DNA of 9,136 nt. Source: Clostridia bacterium. Lineage in GTDB: Bacteria > Bacillota > Clostridia > Oscillospirales > CAG-272. Below the pieces are notes generated by a model that worked only from the letters and a program-made list of their open reading frames with translations, was not told where the DNA came from and made no database searches. Shown piece by piece: positions 1 through 7,302 of the stretch; position 1 is the first letter of the stretch, and each line of letters begins with the position of its first letter. Both the position numbers and the translations under genes were made by a program. The stretch covers positions 1-9,136 of the forward strand of contig JAFTMP010000138.1 of the NCBI GenBank assembly GCA_017452335.1, given 5' to 3'.

Positions 1-146
1 ACCCGCTTATCGGTGCACTGGGCGGAGAGGCGTCCCATCACCAACAGCTTCCAAGGCTCTCCCTGCCACAAAAGGGCGCACTGCGCTTGGGGGTAATATG
101 CTTCTAAAAGGGCAACCGCTTCCTTTGCCCGTTGCTTCTCGGTCAT
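1..146 (-). CDS. nth: Endonuclease III (DNA glycosylase/AP lyase), N-terminal part only
   Basis: Endonuclease III removes oxidised pyrimidines from DNA and nicks the resulting abasic site in base-excision repair. Only the first 48 residues are in the window; the rest lies beyond position 1. The translation from the ATG at 146-144 begins MTEKQRAKEA and reaches LSAQCTDKR around residues 40-48, which matches the highly conserved LSAQ(T/C)TD segment near the N-terminus of the Nth family. The catalytic Lys and Asp and the C-terminal iron-sulfur cysteines would lie outside, so activity cannot be judged. The ATG overlaps the maf stop codon (ATGA, 143-146), which points to translational coupling and the same transcript. 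It is the last visible gene of the rbfA operon. The family call rests on one strong motif plus the start position. Confidence 0.85.
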   Translation of the reverse strand, partial: MTEKQRAKEAVALLEAYYPQAQCALLWQGEPWKLLVMGRLSAQCTDKR

Positions 147-706
147 AGGGTCACTCCGAATTCTTCTTTTAATGTGCGGTAGACCTGTTGCAGGGGCAGT
201 CCCACCACGGCGTTATAGTCTCCCGTAATGCCCGTTACAAAGAGCCCCCCAAGACCTTGAATGCCATAAGCCCCTGCCTTATCAAAGGGCTCGCCGCTTG
301 AAAGATACCACTCGATCTCCTCTTCACCAAGCGGGGCAAAGGTCACGTCGCACACTGCCACGCGGCTGACGCACCGATCCTTATGGCAGATGGTAAAGCC
401 CGAAAAGACCTGGTGGCTTTTTCCGCCAAGCATCCTCAGCATTTCTCTTGCGTGTGCTTCACTATGGGGCTTTCCCAAGATCTGCCCGTCAATGGCAACC
501 ACGGTATCTGCCCCCAGCACGATGTCCTCGGGGTGATCCTTGGCAATGGCTTGCGCCTTCATTTTGGAAAGGACGCGCACCGTCTCCTCGGGGGAAAGTC
601 CCGTCACGCCCTCTTCGTTTACATCTGCGGGAAGGACCCCAAAGGGGATGCCCAAGCGGGAAATGAGCTCCTTGCGTCTGGGGGAAAGGGATGCTAAAAG
701 TAACAT
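143..706 (-). CDS. maf: Maf family nucleoside triphosphate pyrophosphatase (dTTP/UTP type)
   Basis: Maf proteins are cytoplasmic house-cleaning enzymes that hydrolyse non-canonical or surplus NTPs to NMP plus pyrophosphate. The 187-residue protein has the whole family pattern: an N-terminal LASLSPRRKEL substrate loop (residues 4-14), LGADTVV with the likely catalytic Asp67, LGKP around 77-80, and FDKAGAYGIQGLGG around 141-154. The last block and the NEE near residue 30 resemble E. coli YhdE and B. subtilis Maf (dTTP/UTP type) more than YceF (inference from remembered sequences). The open frame extends to 742, but I choose the ATG at 706-704. It lies one base after the truB stop and has AAGGAG seven to eight bases upstream, and it gives the normal family N-terminus and length. 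The gene is sandwiched between truB and nth in the same operon. Confidence 0.95.
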   Translation of the reverse strand: MLLLASLSPRRKELISRLGIPFGVLPADVNEEGVTGLSPEETVRVLSKMKAQAIAKDHPEDIVLGADTVVAIDGQILGKPHSEAHAREMLRMLGGKSHQVFSGFTICHKDRCVSRVAVCDVTFAPLGEEEIEWYLSSGEPFDKAGAYGIQGLGGLFVTGITGDYNAVVGLPLQQVYRTLKEEFGVTL

Positions 707-707
707 G

Positions 708-1640
708 TTAAGTCTCCTTTTTGCCATCATCAAAGAGCACAAATTGCTTCAGTGCCTTGATGGCAGGTCCTTCGGGTGTTTCCTGCACCTCGCCCAGCGC
801 AAAAAATACGCCGTTTCGATATAAGCGCAGGCGCTGTCCGATGGAAAAATCACAGTTGATCTTTTTTAAGTAAATGGGACAACCCGCACTGCAAAGCTTG
901 CCGTAAAAAGCGGGCAGGGTCACAGTGGGCAGATCGAAAAACAGCAGCTCCACGGGCATAAGGCACTCCTGCCGTTCTTCCATGGAATACCCTTCAAGCT
1001 GACCCAGGGTATAGCTGTTTTCCAGAGCAAAGCTGCCGCTTCTGCCGCGGCAAAGTCCTGCCATCACCCCGCCGCAGGAAAGGGCTTTTCCGATATCGGC
1101 ACAAAGGGTGCGGATGTAGGTGCCCTTGGACACCATGACGTTTAGCGAATACAGCCCCTTTGCTTCGTCAATTTCCCGCACCTGCAGACGATGCACATAG
1201 ATCTTGCGCGCCTGCCGCTCCACTTGCACGTTTTCTCTTGCCAGGTCACAAAGCTTGCGCCCGTTTACCTTCAAGGCGCTGTACATGGGGGGAACCTGCT
1301 CGATCTCCCCTAAAAAGCGCTCACAAACGGCGAACACCTCTTCCTTTTTGGGCAGGTTCTCGCTTTTTTCAAGGATCGTGCCCCAAATATCCTCGGTGTC
1401 GCTGGTGATCCCCAGTTGCAGGGTGGCAATATAGCTTTTATCCTCGCACTGCAGATATTCGCTTGCCTTCACCGCTCTGCCCACCAAAATGGGCAGGACT
1501 CCCGTTGCCATGGGGTCAAGAGTGCCGGTGTGCCCCACCTGCTTTGTATTAAACAGGCGTCTGATCTTATTTACTGCGTCGTGGGAGGTCATGCCCGCTT
1601 CCTTATGCAGGCACAGTACCCCCGATACTTTCTTTTGCAT
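708..1640 (-). CDS. truB: tRNA pseudouridine(55) synthase TruB
   Basis: TruB converts U55 in the T-loop of tRNAs to pseudouridine. The 310-residue protein has the usual length. It shows GHTGTLDPMATGVL with catalytic Asp42, a Thr-Asp-Thr segment (TSDTEDIWG) near residues 79-87, VPPMYSALKVNGRK around 116-129, and SKGTYIRTLCADIG around 171-184. A shorter C-terminal section (about 235-310) probably forms the PUA-like RNA-binding domain. The ATG at 1640 is preceded by AAAGGA about eight bases away. The gene follows nrnA after 29 bases, and its TAA is one base before the maf start, so all are likely cotranscribed. The order rbfA-nrnA-truB is common in Firmicutes, where ribF often follows; here maf follows instead. 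Confidence 0.97.
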   Translation of the reverse strand: MQKKVSGVLCLHKEAGMTSHDAVNKIRRLFNTKQVGHTGTLDPMATGVLPILVGRAVKASEYLQCEDKSYIATLQLGITSDTEDIWGTILEKSENLPKKEEVFAVCERFLGEIEQVPPMYSALKVNGRKLCDLARENVQVERQARKIYVHRLQVREIDEAKGLYSLNVMVSKGTYIRTLCADIGKALSCGGVMAGLCRGRSGSFALENSYTLGQLEGYSMEERQECLMPVELLFFDLPTVTLPAFYGKLCSAGCPIYLKKINCDFSIGQRLRLYRNGVFFALGEVQETPEGPAIKALKQFVLFDDGKKET

Positions 1641-1669
1641 GATGTTTTTCCTTTTGGAATGTGTAGAAT

Positions 1670-2635
1670 TTAAAACTGTTCCTTGATCTTTTCAAGCACC
1701 ATGGAAAGCGCTTCTTCGGCATCGGATGCTTGCACATCTCCTCCTGCCGCGCGGGCATGCCCGCCGCCCCCGAAGGCGCCGCACAGCGCCGTGCAGTCAA
1801 AAAAGTGTTTACTGCGCGCCGAAATGCGATAGGACCCGGGTAAGTCCTCTTTTTCCTTTAAAACCACCGAAAGCTCCACCCCTGCGATCTCCCGCAGTAC
1901 CGAGGAAAGCTCTGCCAAATGGCTGTTTTCAAGACCCTCTCTTTGGCGCAGTTCATTTGTAACGGCAAGAAGTGCCACCTGTCCGTCCATATAAAAGCGG
2001 GCACTTAAAATGCCCAGGGCATTGGCGCGCACCAGCTTCGGCTCCTTGCTTTCAAAAAGGGCGGCGTTGAGCATTTTGGTGTCAATGCCCTCTTTTAAGA
2101 GCGCCGAGGCGATCAAAAAGGTCTCTTCTGTGGTGTTGGAATAGCGAAAACAGCCGGTGTCGGTGGCAATGGCGGTGTAGCAGGCGGTGAAGAAGTCAAG
2201 GGTGCTTACCCCTGCTTCTCTTCCCAGATGATAAATGATCTCTCCTGCCGCCGCGGCGGTGGGATCGGTGAAATTATGGGTGGCAAAGTCATTTCCCGTT
2301 TTGTGGTGGTCGATCTTTAAATAGACGCCCCCTGCAAGATCGGCAGGTGAAAAGCCCAACAGCTTCTCTTCTGCCACGTCCACCGAAAGATAGGTGTACC
2401 CTTCGGGAAGATCTTGCCCGTTTCTCCTTTGCAAGGGCTGTTCGGTGGGCAGAAAGGAGAGATAACGGGGCAGGGGATCGTAGGAAAGAACATGCGCTTC
2501 TTTGCCCAAGTGGGTCAGCAGGATGCGCAGTGCTTCTGCCGAGCCGATGGCATCTCCGTCGGGATTGCGGTGAATGAGGATGAGATAACGGTCTTTTTCA
2601 CCAAGCAGGTCTAAGATTGCCTTATAGTTAAGCAT
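1670..2635 (-). CDS. nrnA: DHH/DHHA1 phosphoesterase NrnA (nanoRNase / pAp phosphatase)
   Basis: NrnA degrades 2-5-nt RNA fragments to mononucleotides and dephosphorylates 3'-phosphoadenosine 5'-phosphate; it substitutes for Orn in Firmicutes. The 321-residue protein has motif I HRNPDGDA (22-29), motif II Asp86 in SVDVAE, the family-defining IDHH (108-111), Asp159 in ATDTGCFRY, and the DHHA1 substrate motif GGGGHARAAGG (289-299). All the metal-binding positions I can locate are intact. A further in-frame ATG lies at 2653, but I choose 2635: it gives the normal family start (MLNYKAILDLL) and has a purine-rich GAGG/AGAGGG stretch upstream. This start overlaps the end of rbfA by eight bases, which suggests translational coupling. 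Confidence 0.95.
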   Translation of the reverse strand: MLNYKAILDLLGEKDRYLILIHRNPDGDAIGSAEALRILLTHLGKEAHVLSYDPLPRYLSFLPTEQPLQRRNGQDLPEGYTYLSVDVAEEKLLGFSPADLAGGVYLKIDHHKTGNDFATHNFTDPTAAAAGEIIYHLGREAGVSTLDFFTACYTAIATDTGCFRYSNTTEETFLIASALLKEGIDTKMLNAALFESKEPKLVRANALGILSARFYMDGQVALLAVTNELRQREGLENSHLAELSSVLREIAGVELSVVLKEKEDLPGSYRISARSKHFFDCTALCGAFGGGGHARAAGGDVQASDAEEALSMVLEKIKEQF

Positions 2636-3005
2636 CTTCGCCCTCTTCCTCATGATCCACCAGATCCTGCTGTACCTGCTTTAAGAGATTGGAAATGTGG
2701 GCGCCCTGCTGTGCCGAATGGTCCTTGATAAAGGTGAATTCCGGGGTGGCGCGCATATTCAGCCGTCTTGCCACTTGGGTGCGGATAAATCCGTGGGCGC
2801 TTTTAAGTCCTTGTTGCACCTCTTTTTCATCGCACCTGCAAAGGGTAGAATAAAAGACCTTGGCATATTTTAGATCGGCGCTCACTTCCACGGCGGTAAC
2901 GCTGACCAGGGCGTTTGATACCCGAGGATCCTTTACTTCTCTTAAAATTTCGCAAAGCTCCTTTTGTACTTCTTCGTTGATTCTGTTTCTTCTGTAGTTT
3001 GCCAT
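2628..3005 (-). CDS. rbfA: 30S ribosome-binding factor A
   Basis: RbfA binds the immature 30S subunit and helps mature the 5' end of 16S rRNA, especially in the cold. The 125-residue protein has the normal length and KH-like fold signatures: the N-terminal RRNRINEEVQKEL helix, KDPRVSN around 25-31, VSADLKYAKVFYS around 41-53, and the C-terminal GFIRTQVARRL with TPEF.FIKDHS. The acidic tail DHEEEGEDA is common in the family. The ATG at 3005 has AAAGGA eight bases upstream. In most Firmicutes rbfA follows infB; here it is the first gene after a 281-bp divergent intergenic region and seems to have its own promoter at about 3051-3078. Confidence 0.96.
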   Translation of the reverse strand: MANYRRNRINEEVQKELCEILREVKDPRVSNALVSVTAVEVSADLKYAKVFYSTLCRCDEKEVQQGLKSAHGFIRTQVARRLNMRATPEFTFIKDHSAQQGAHISNLLKQVQQDLVDHEEEGEDA

Positions 3006-3050
3006 ACGATCATTCCTTTTTGTTATTGGTTCATGATATATTCCCTACCA

Positions 3051-3078
3051 GTATAACATATTTTTTAAAAAAATAAAA
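3051..3078 (-). promoter_or_regulatory. Candidate promoter of the rbfA-nrnA-truB-maf-nth operon
   Basis: On the minus strand there is a good -10 box, TATACT (3056-3051), in a very A/T-rich stretch (3057-3078). The -35 is weak: TTTTAT at 3078-3073 with a 16-base spacer is the best I can find. The predicted transcript would start near 3044 and have a leader of about 40 bases before the rbfA ATG. The A/T tract may act as an UP-type element. The region between this and the plus-strand promoter at 3204 shows nothing else I can assign. Confidence 0.5.
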
Positions 3079-3203
3079 GGATATTTTGAAACTTCGCCAA
3101 AAAAGTTACAGCCCGTGCATTTTTATGGGACTGTTTTCCGTTTGCCTTGGAAATATACGCAGACAAAAGAGGGAAAAGTGCTTCGTTTTTTGTGTCTTTT
3201 CCC

Positions 3204-3232
3204 TTGCAATTTTGAAAAAGCCATGCTATACT
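3204..3232 (+). promoter_or_regulatory. Strong promoter of the SbcD-like / YjjG / YhaN-like operon
   Basis: TTGCAA (3204-3209) and TATACT (3227-3232) are separated by exactly 17 bases, and TGC directly before the -10 makes it an extended -10. Transcription should begin near 3239 and give a leader of about 48 bases before the ATG at 3287. This is one of the two best promoters in the window. Confidence 0.75.
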
Positions 3233-3286
3233 GAATGTAACTATCGTTTAGTGAAAGGACGCTTGAAAAACAGCGGTTTAAAATAG

Positions 3287-4363
3287 ATGATCAAAGTGGT
3301 ACATACGGCAGACCTGCATTTGGATCGGGATTTTTTCCCCGAGGATCAGCGTCTGGGAGACCTGCGCAGACAGGAGAGAAGAGCGCTTTTTGCCAATCTG
3401 ATGATGTATGCAAGAGACAGAAAGGTGGACATTCTGCTCTTTTGCGGCGATCTTTTTGAGGGGCTGTCGCCCCAGCGGGAAACGGCGGAATTGATTTTGA
3501 GGGAGTTTGAAAACACCCCCGAAACGCAGATCGTGATCGCGCCGGGCGCACATGATCCTTTTCGTCACGGAAGCTTTTACAGCACGGCGAAATTCCCTGC
3601 AAACGTGCACATTTTTAAGGAAGAGTCCCTTTCTGCCATCTCCCTTGATGGGCTGAACACCACCGTTTACGGCTACGCCTACACGGGGCGCAAGCTGCGG
3701 GTGGATCCCTTTGCCGCGCCCATCACTCCCGATAAGGCGCGCATCAACCTGCTTCTTGCACCGGGTGTGGAGGAAGGACAGCTTCAGGCGCTGACGGCAA
3801 CGGGCGTGGATTATGCGGCGCTGGGCATGGGTCACGAGGCAGGAGAGCTGATGGAAGAGCAGGGTGTGCACTACGCCTGCGCGGGTGCCCCCGAAGGAGG
3901 CGACTTCAAGGAAGTCGGCCACAAGGGCGTGCGCATTCTTGCCATTGAAAAGCAGGAGGACGAGTGCATCGTGAAGAGCAAGGCGGTGCGCTTTTCAAGA
4001 AGACATTACGAGACCCTTACGGTGAATTTGGAAAACTATAAAAATACCGACGAGCTGGTGGCTGATCTGTCAGACACCCTTCGAAGCAGTGAATACGATG
4101 CCGATACGCTGTTGCAGATCACCTTTACGGGCAGTGTGCCGTTAAGCTTTGGGGTCATTACCCGCGGGCTTTTCGACAAGATCGCCGCGCGGTTATATTA
4201 TTTGAGCATTGACGATCAAAGCACCCTGTGCTTTACCCCCAATGAGGACGCCAAGGAGCTAAAGGAAGGCTTTGCCACGGCGGCAGGGGAGCTTGCAGGG
4301 GAGGAGCTGCTGCAAGAGGTGCTGAAAACAGGACTCAAGGCGCTGGAAGGAAAGCCTTTTTAA
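3287..4363 (+). CDS. SbcD/Mre11-like metallophosphoesterase with degenerate metal site
   Basis: The 358-residue protein has the fold pattern of the SbcD/Mre11/YhaO family, whose members are Mn-dependent DNA exo/endonucleases working with an SbcC/Rad50 ATPase. Motif I HTADLHLD (6-13, Asp9 and His11), motif II FCGDLFE (52-58, Asp55) and the following VHIFKE and TVYGYAYTG blocks match the clostridial branch. The later motifs are altered. The expected GNHD is GAHD (87-90), the expected LLLHG is LLLAPG (155-160), and the expected GHIH is GMGH (180-183). The C-terminal half (about 200-358) is the capping/partner-binding region. There is no clear ribosome site: the nearest AAAGGA (3254-3259) is 27 bases from the ATG, and a TAG abuts the start. 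The HAD gene follows directly, and the YhaN-like ATPase is downstream. Whether it is still a nuclease is doubtful; a structural or DNA-binding role is possible. Confidence 0.88.
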   Translation: MIKVVHTADLHLDRDFFPEDQRLGDLRRQERRALFANLMMYARDRKVDILLFCGDLFEGLSPQRETAELILREFENTPETQIVIAPGAHDPFRHGSFYSTAKFPANVHIFKEESLSAISLDGLNTTVYGYAYTGRKLRVDPFAAPITPDKARINLLLAPGVEEGQLQALTATGVDYAALGMGHEAGELMEEQGVHYACAGAPEGGDFKEVGHKGVRILAIEKQEDECIVKSKAVRFSRRHYETLTVNLENYKNTDELVADLSDTLRSSEYDADTLLQITFTGSVPLSFGVITRGLFDKIAARLYYLSIDDQSTLCFTPNEDAKELKEGFATAAGELAGEELLQEVLKTGLKALEGKPF

Positions 4364-4366
4364 GTG

Positions 4367-5053
4367 ATGAAATACGAATTTATCTTGTTGGATGCCGACA
4401 ACACCCTTTTTGATTTTTCAAAGGGAGAGGCTGTGGCGTTTCACGAAACGCTAAAGGAATACGGGATCACGCCCCTGCCCGGTATGGTGGAGCGCTACAG
4501 CGCCATCAATGATGCCTGCTGGAAGAGGTTAGAGCGGGGAGAACTGACGAAAAAAGAGTTGATCGTTGTTAGATTTGCGCTCTTTTTGGAGCAGTACCGC
4601 TTGCAGGGCGACCCGCAGCGGATCAACGAGCTGTATATACAGCATCTATCGAGGCAAGCGATCCTCATTCCCGGGGCGCTTGAATTTGTGAAAAATCTTT
4701 ATGGAAAGGCAAAGCTTTACATCATCACCAACGGAACCACCGTGGTGCAACAAAGCCGCTTTGCCCGCACCGAGCTGACAGAATATATTGAAAAAATCTT
4801 CATTTCCGAGCAGATGGGTACCCAAAAGCCCGATATTCTCTTTTTTGAAAAGACGGCGGATGCCATTGAGGGCTTTACAAAGCAAAAAGCGGTGGTCATC
4901 GGCGATTCGCTCAGCTCGGACATGAAGGGGGCAGAGAACTACGGTCTTGATCGGGTGTGGTTCAATCCCCGTAAACTTGAAAATGACAGCGGTATTTTGA
5001 TAAACTGCATCGCCTCTTGCTATGAGGAGATCGAGCGGTTTCTTGAAGGATAG
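4367..5053 (+). CDS. yjjG: YjjG/YfnB-type HAD phosphatase (pyrimidine 5'-nucleotidase)
   Basis: This family dephosphorylates pyrimidine 5'-nucleotides, including non-canonical ones, and so helps keep modified bases out of DNA. The 228-residue protein has all four HAD motifs: LLDADNTLFDF (7-17; nucleophile Asp9, acid/base Asp11), ITNGT (120-124), KPD with Lys154, and GDSLSSD (179-185). The stretch from ITNGTTVVQQSRF through ISEQMGTQKPD closely resembles E. coli YjjG. The helical cap lies between motifs I and II (about 20-95). The start is either ATG 4367 or GTG 4364; the SbcD-like stop is at 4361-4363, so the two genes abut, and GGAAGGAAAG at 4345-4354 can serve as ribosome site for either. 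Its place between an SbcD-like and an SbcC-like gene is unusual and suggests a link to DNA-end processing products or nucleotide salvage (inference). Confidence 0.9.
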   Translation: MKYEFILLDADNTLFDFSKGEAVAFHETLKEYGITPLPGMVERYSAINDACWKRLERGELTKKELIVVRFALFLEQYRLQGDPQRINELYIQHLSRQAILIPGALEFVKNLYGKAKLYIITNGTTVVQQSRFARTELTEYIEKIFISEQMGTQKPDILFFEKTADAIEGFTKQKAVVIGDSLSSDMKGAENYGLDRVWFNPRKLENDSGILINCIASCYEEIERFLEG

Positions 5054-5086
5054 CGCAGGAAGGATGCCCGCAGGGCAGGATAGAGC

Positions 5087-7294
5087 ATGATTATTGAAGA
5101 ATTGAAAATCGGAAAATACGGCATTTTTGAAAACAAGACCTTTAATTTTTCCTCGGGGATCAATGTGATCGAGGGAGAAAATGAATCGGGAAAGAGTACC
5201 ATTGCCGATTTTATCCGCTTTGTGTTTTACGGAACAGAAGGAAAAAAGGGAAGAAACGAGGGGGCGCAGGGGTATCTGATCCTCGCTTGCCCCAAGGGGC
5301 GCTTCAAGGTGGAGCGCAGTTATGCCGTCAACGCAGGTATTCCCGATGAACGGGTCACCATTACAGACCTGCAGATCAACGCCCCCTTAAAGGGCAAGGA
5401 CCCTGCCGCTATGTTTTTGGGCACTTCAAGAGAGATCTTTGAGCGCTCCTGCTTTTTTGGGCAGTTTGGACAGCGCAACGTGGGTGGACAGGCGTTGGCG
5501 GGGGCACTTGAAAACATGCTGTCCACGGCAGACGAGCAGATCAACGCTGAAAAGAGCGCGGAAGAGTTAAAAGCCGCCATGGACGATCTTTCGGGAAGGG
5601 TGCTTCCCGAAATGCGAAAGAACGTAGAGGACTTGCGAGCCCGTCATGAGCGGGCGGTGCGCATGGAGGAGGAATACTTCTCTATCAAGGAAAGCTGTAA
5701 GGAAAACAAGAGTAAGATCGAGGCAAACAAAAAGTCCCTGCAGGAATGTAAGATCAAGCTGCAAAGAAGTGATGCGCTCAACAGGCTGGAGCGCATTAAA
5801 AAGTACAATTTGGCATCGGAAGCTCTTTCTCATGCGCAGGAGGAGCTGAGCCAAGCTAAGGAGCGCCTTGAGAAGCAGGAGTTTTTGCCCGACGGCGGGT
5901 ATGTGAAGTCTCTGCGTGCACTTTTTGAAAAGGGCAACCGCTATGAAGAGGTGATCCTTGAAAAGAAGGAAGAGTATACCGGGCTTAAAAAGGAGTTTGA
6001 CGCCCTTCCCCTGCCCGAAGGGGGCAAGGAAGGGGAGCTTTTGGAGCGAGTCGCCGCGGCAAGCGCCGCTGTGCAGAGCAACAAGACCTTCTTTCTCATG
6101 AGCGCTGCAGGCGCGGGGGTATTGCTTTTGCTGACCGTGATCCTTTTTGCATGTAAGGTGATAGCGGGCGGCGTGGTAACCGTGCTCCTTATGCTTGGAC
6201 TGCTTGGTGCCACAGCCTTCTTCTTCATGAAAAAGAAAAAGGCACAGGATGAGGAAAACGCACTGTACGCCTCGGTGGGGGCGGATAATCGGGACGAGCT
6301 TTCCCGCGCTGTAGAAGAGCGTGCACGGCTGACCGAGCGGCGCTCTGCCCTTGAAAAGAGAATGGAAGAGGCGGCGCGCAAAAAGGGAAAGGCAGAGGAA
6401 GAGCGCACGGCGATCCTGTTTGAGGGCGCGGCACTGGCTGAAAAGTGGGGCAGAAGATGCGCGTCGGTGGCAGAACTGCGAGATCTGCTGGGAGAAGCGC
6501 AGCAGGCACACGAAACGCTCAGTACCCTTGCCGATAAAGAAAAGCAGGCAAGGCTGGAGTGCGCGGCACTGCAGATAGATTATACCCCCGAAGAGGTGAA
6601 GGACCTCATTGCCTTTGTGCGCAGTGGCGGAGCAAAGCAGGAGCTTTCAAGCGAGGAATACAAAAAGCTGACCATGCAGGTGAACTTCTACGATCAGACC
6701 AGCCGTGCGCTGGAGGACCGCACCAAAAAGCAGGAGGCACAGATCGCGGAGCTTGAAAGAAAGATGGAGGATCGGTTCTTGCTTGCTGATGTGCTCCAAG
6801 AGCAGGAAGCGGCTCTTGCCGAAAAGGAGCGCAGACTGCAGGTGCTCACCCTGGCAAGAGAAAGTATTCTTTTGGCAGTGCACCGCATGAGAGAAAAGAT
6901 CCTGCCCGGCATTTTGGAGGACGCCTCCGACTTTTTGGCAGGGGCAAGCGCGGGACGCTACACGGCACTGCACACAGGCGAGCAATTTGAGCTGTTGGCG
7001 CTGGACGGCAAGACCGGCAAGGAGCGCCCCATTGAGGAGCTCAGTGCCGCCATGGGCGATCTGGCGTATTTGGCAGTGCGGGTGAGTCTGACAGCAAAGC
7101 TGTTTGGAGAGGAAACGGTGATGGTGTTTGACGAAAGCTTTACCCATCTTGATGACCTGCGTTTGGCTTCCCTTTTCATGACCCTGGCGCAAAGAGCGTC
7201 AGGAGGCAATTTGCAGATCCTCTTTATGACCTGCCGCAAGCGCGAAGCGGCACTCTTTGAGAAAATTTGCAGACCCAATAAGATTTCACTATAA
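5087..7294 (+). CDS. Short membrane-anchored YhaN/SbcC/Rad50-like ATPase
   Basis: The 735-residue protein is an SMC/Rad50-type ABC ATPase of the YhaN/AAA_27 kind, normally the partner of an SbcD/YhaO nuclease. The N-terminal lobe starts MIIEELKIGKYGIF and has Walker A GENESGKST (30-38) and a Q-loop near FFGQFGQ (123-129). Two long charged coiled-coil arms (about 155-330 and 384-610) flank two hydrophobic segments (about 334-356 and 358-380) ending in KKKK, which would put the tip of the coil in the membrane. No CxxC zinc hook is present. The C-terminal lobe has Walker B VMVFDESFTHLDD (678-690) with Asp682/Glu683. The signature is LSAAMGD (652-658) where relatives have LSxGTxD, and the switch region reads MTCRKRE (714-720). 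At 735 residues it is shorter than B. subtilis YhaN (about 960). AGGA six bases before the ATG supports the start. The stop is eight bases before a strong terminator. Confidence 0.88.
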   Translation: MIIEELKIGKYGIFENKTFNFSSGINVIEGENESGKSTIADFIRFVFYGTEGKKGRNEGAQGYLILACPKGRFKVERSYAVNAGIPDERVTITDLQINAPLKGKDPAAMFLGTSREIFERSCFFGQFGQRNVGGQALAGALENMLSTADEQINAEKSAEELKAAMDDLSGRVLPEMRKNVEDLRARHERAVRMEEEYFSIKESCKENKSKIEANKKSLQECKIKLQRSDALNRLERIKKYNLASEALSHAQEELSQAKERLEKQEFLPDGGYVKSLRALFEKGNRYEEVILEKKEEYTGLKKEFDALPLPEGGKEGELLERVAAASAAVQSNKTFFLMSAAGAGVLLLLTVILFACKVIAGGVVTVLLMLGLLGATAFFFMKKKKAQDEENALYASVGADNRDELSRAVEERARLTERRSALEKRMEEAARKKGKAEEERTAILFEGAALAEKWGRRCASVAELRDLLGEAQQAHETLSTLADKEKQARLECAALQIDYTPEEVKDLIAFVRSGGAKQELSSEEYKKLTMQVNFYDQTSRALEDRTKKQEAQIAELERKMEDRFLLADVLQEQEAALAEKERRLQVLTLARESILLAVHRMREKILPGILEDASDFLAGASAGRYTALHTGEQFELLALDGKTGKERPIEELSAAMGDLAYLAVRVSLTAKLFGEETVMVFDESFTHLDDLRLASLFMTLAQRASGGNLQILFMTCRKREAALFEKICRPNKISL

Positions 7295-7302
7295 ATGAAA
7301 AA

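Noticed and set aside
143..742. Longer maf start at 742
   Set aside because: It would overlap truB by 35 bases and add 12 residues not seen in the family; the ATG at 706 has an ideal AAGGAG.
3086..3286. 66-codon plus-strand frame upstream of the SbcD-like gene
   Set aside because: It runs through the strong promoter at 3204-3232, has no ribosome site, and its peptide resembles no family. Only its abutting TAG is kept as a minor note.
3278..3922. 214-codon minus-strand frame opposite the SbcD-like gene
   Set aside because: It is the complement of a well-supported gene, its composition is Arg/His-rich and unlike a real protein, and it has no recognisable motif.
5064..5090. Eight-codon frame ending on the YhaN-like start codon (ATGA overlap)
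   Set aside because: Its possible ribosome site is only about three bases from its ATG, and chance frames of this size are common. It could matter for coupling, but the evidence is too thin.
5567..6511. 314-codon minus-strand frame opposite the YhaN-like gene
   Set aside because: It lies wholly within a gene with clear ATPase motifs; the Leu/Phe/His/Lys-rich translation is the usual shadow of coiled-coil coding sequence.
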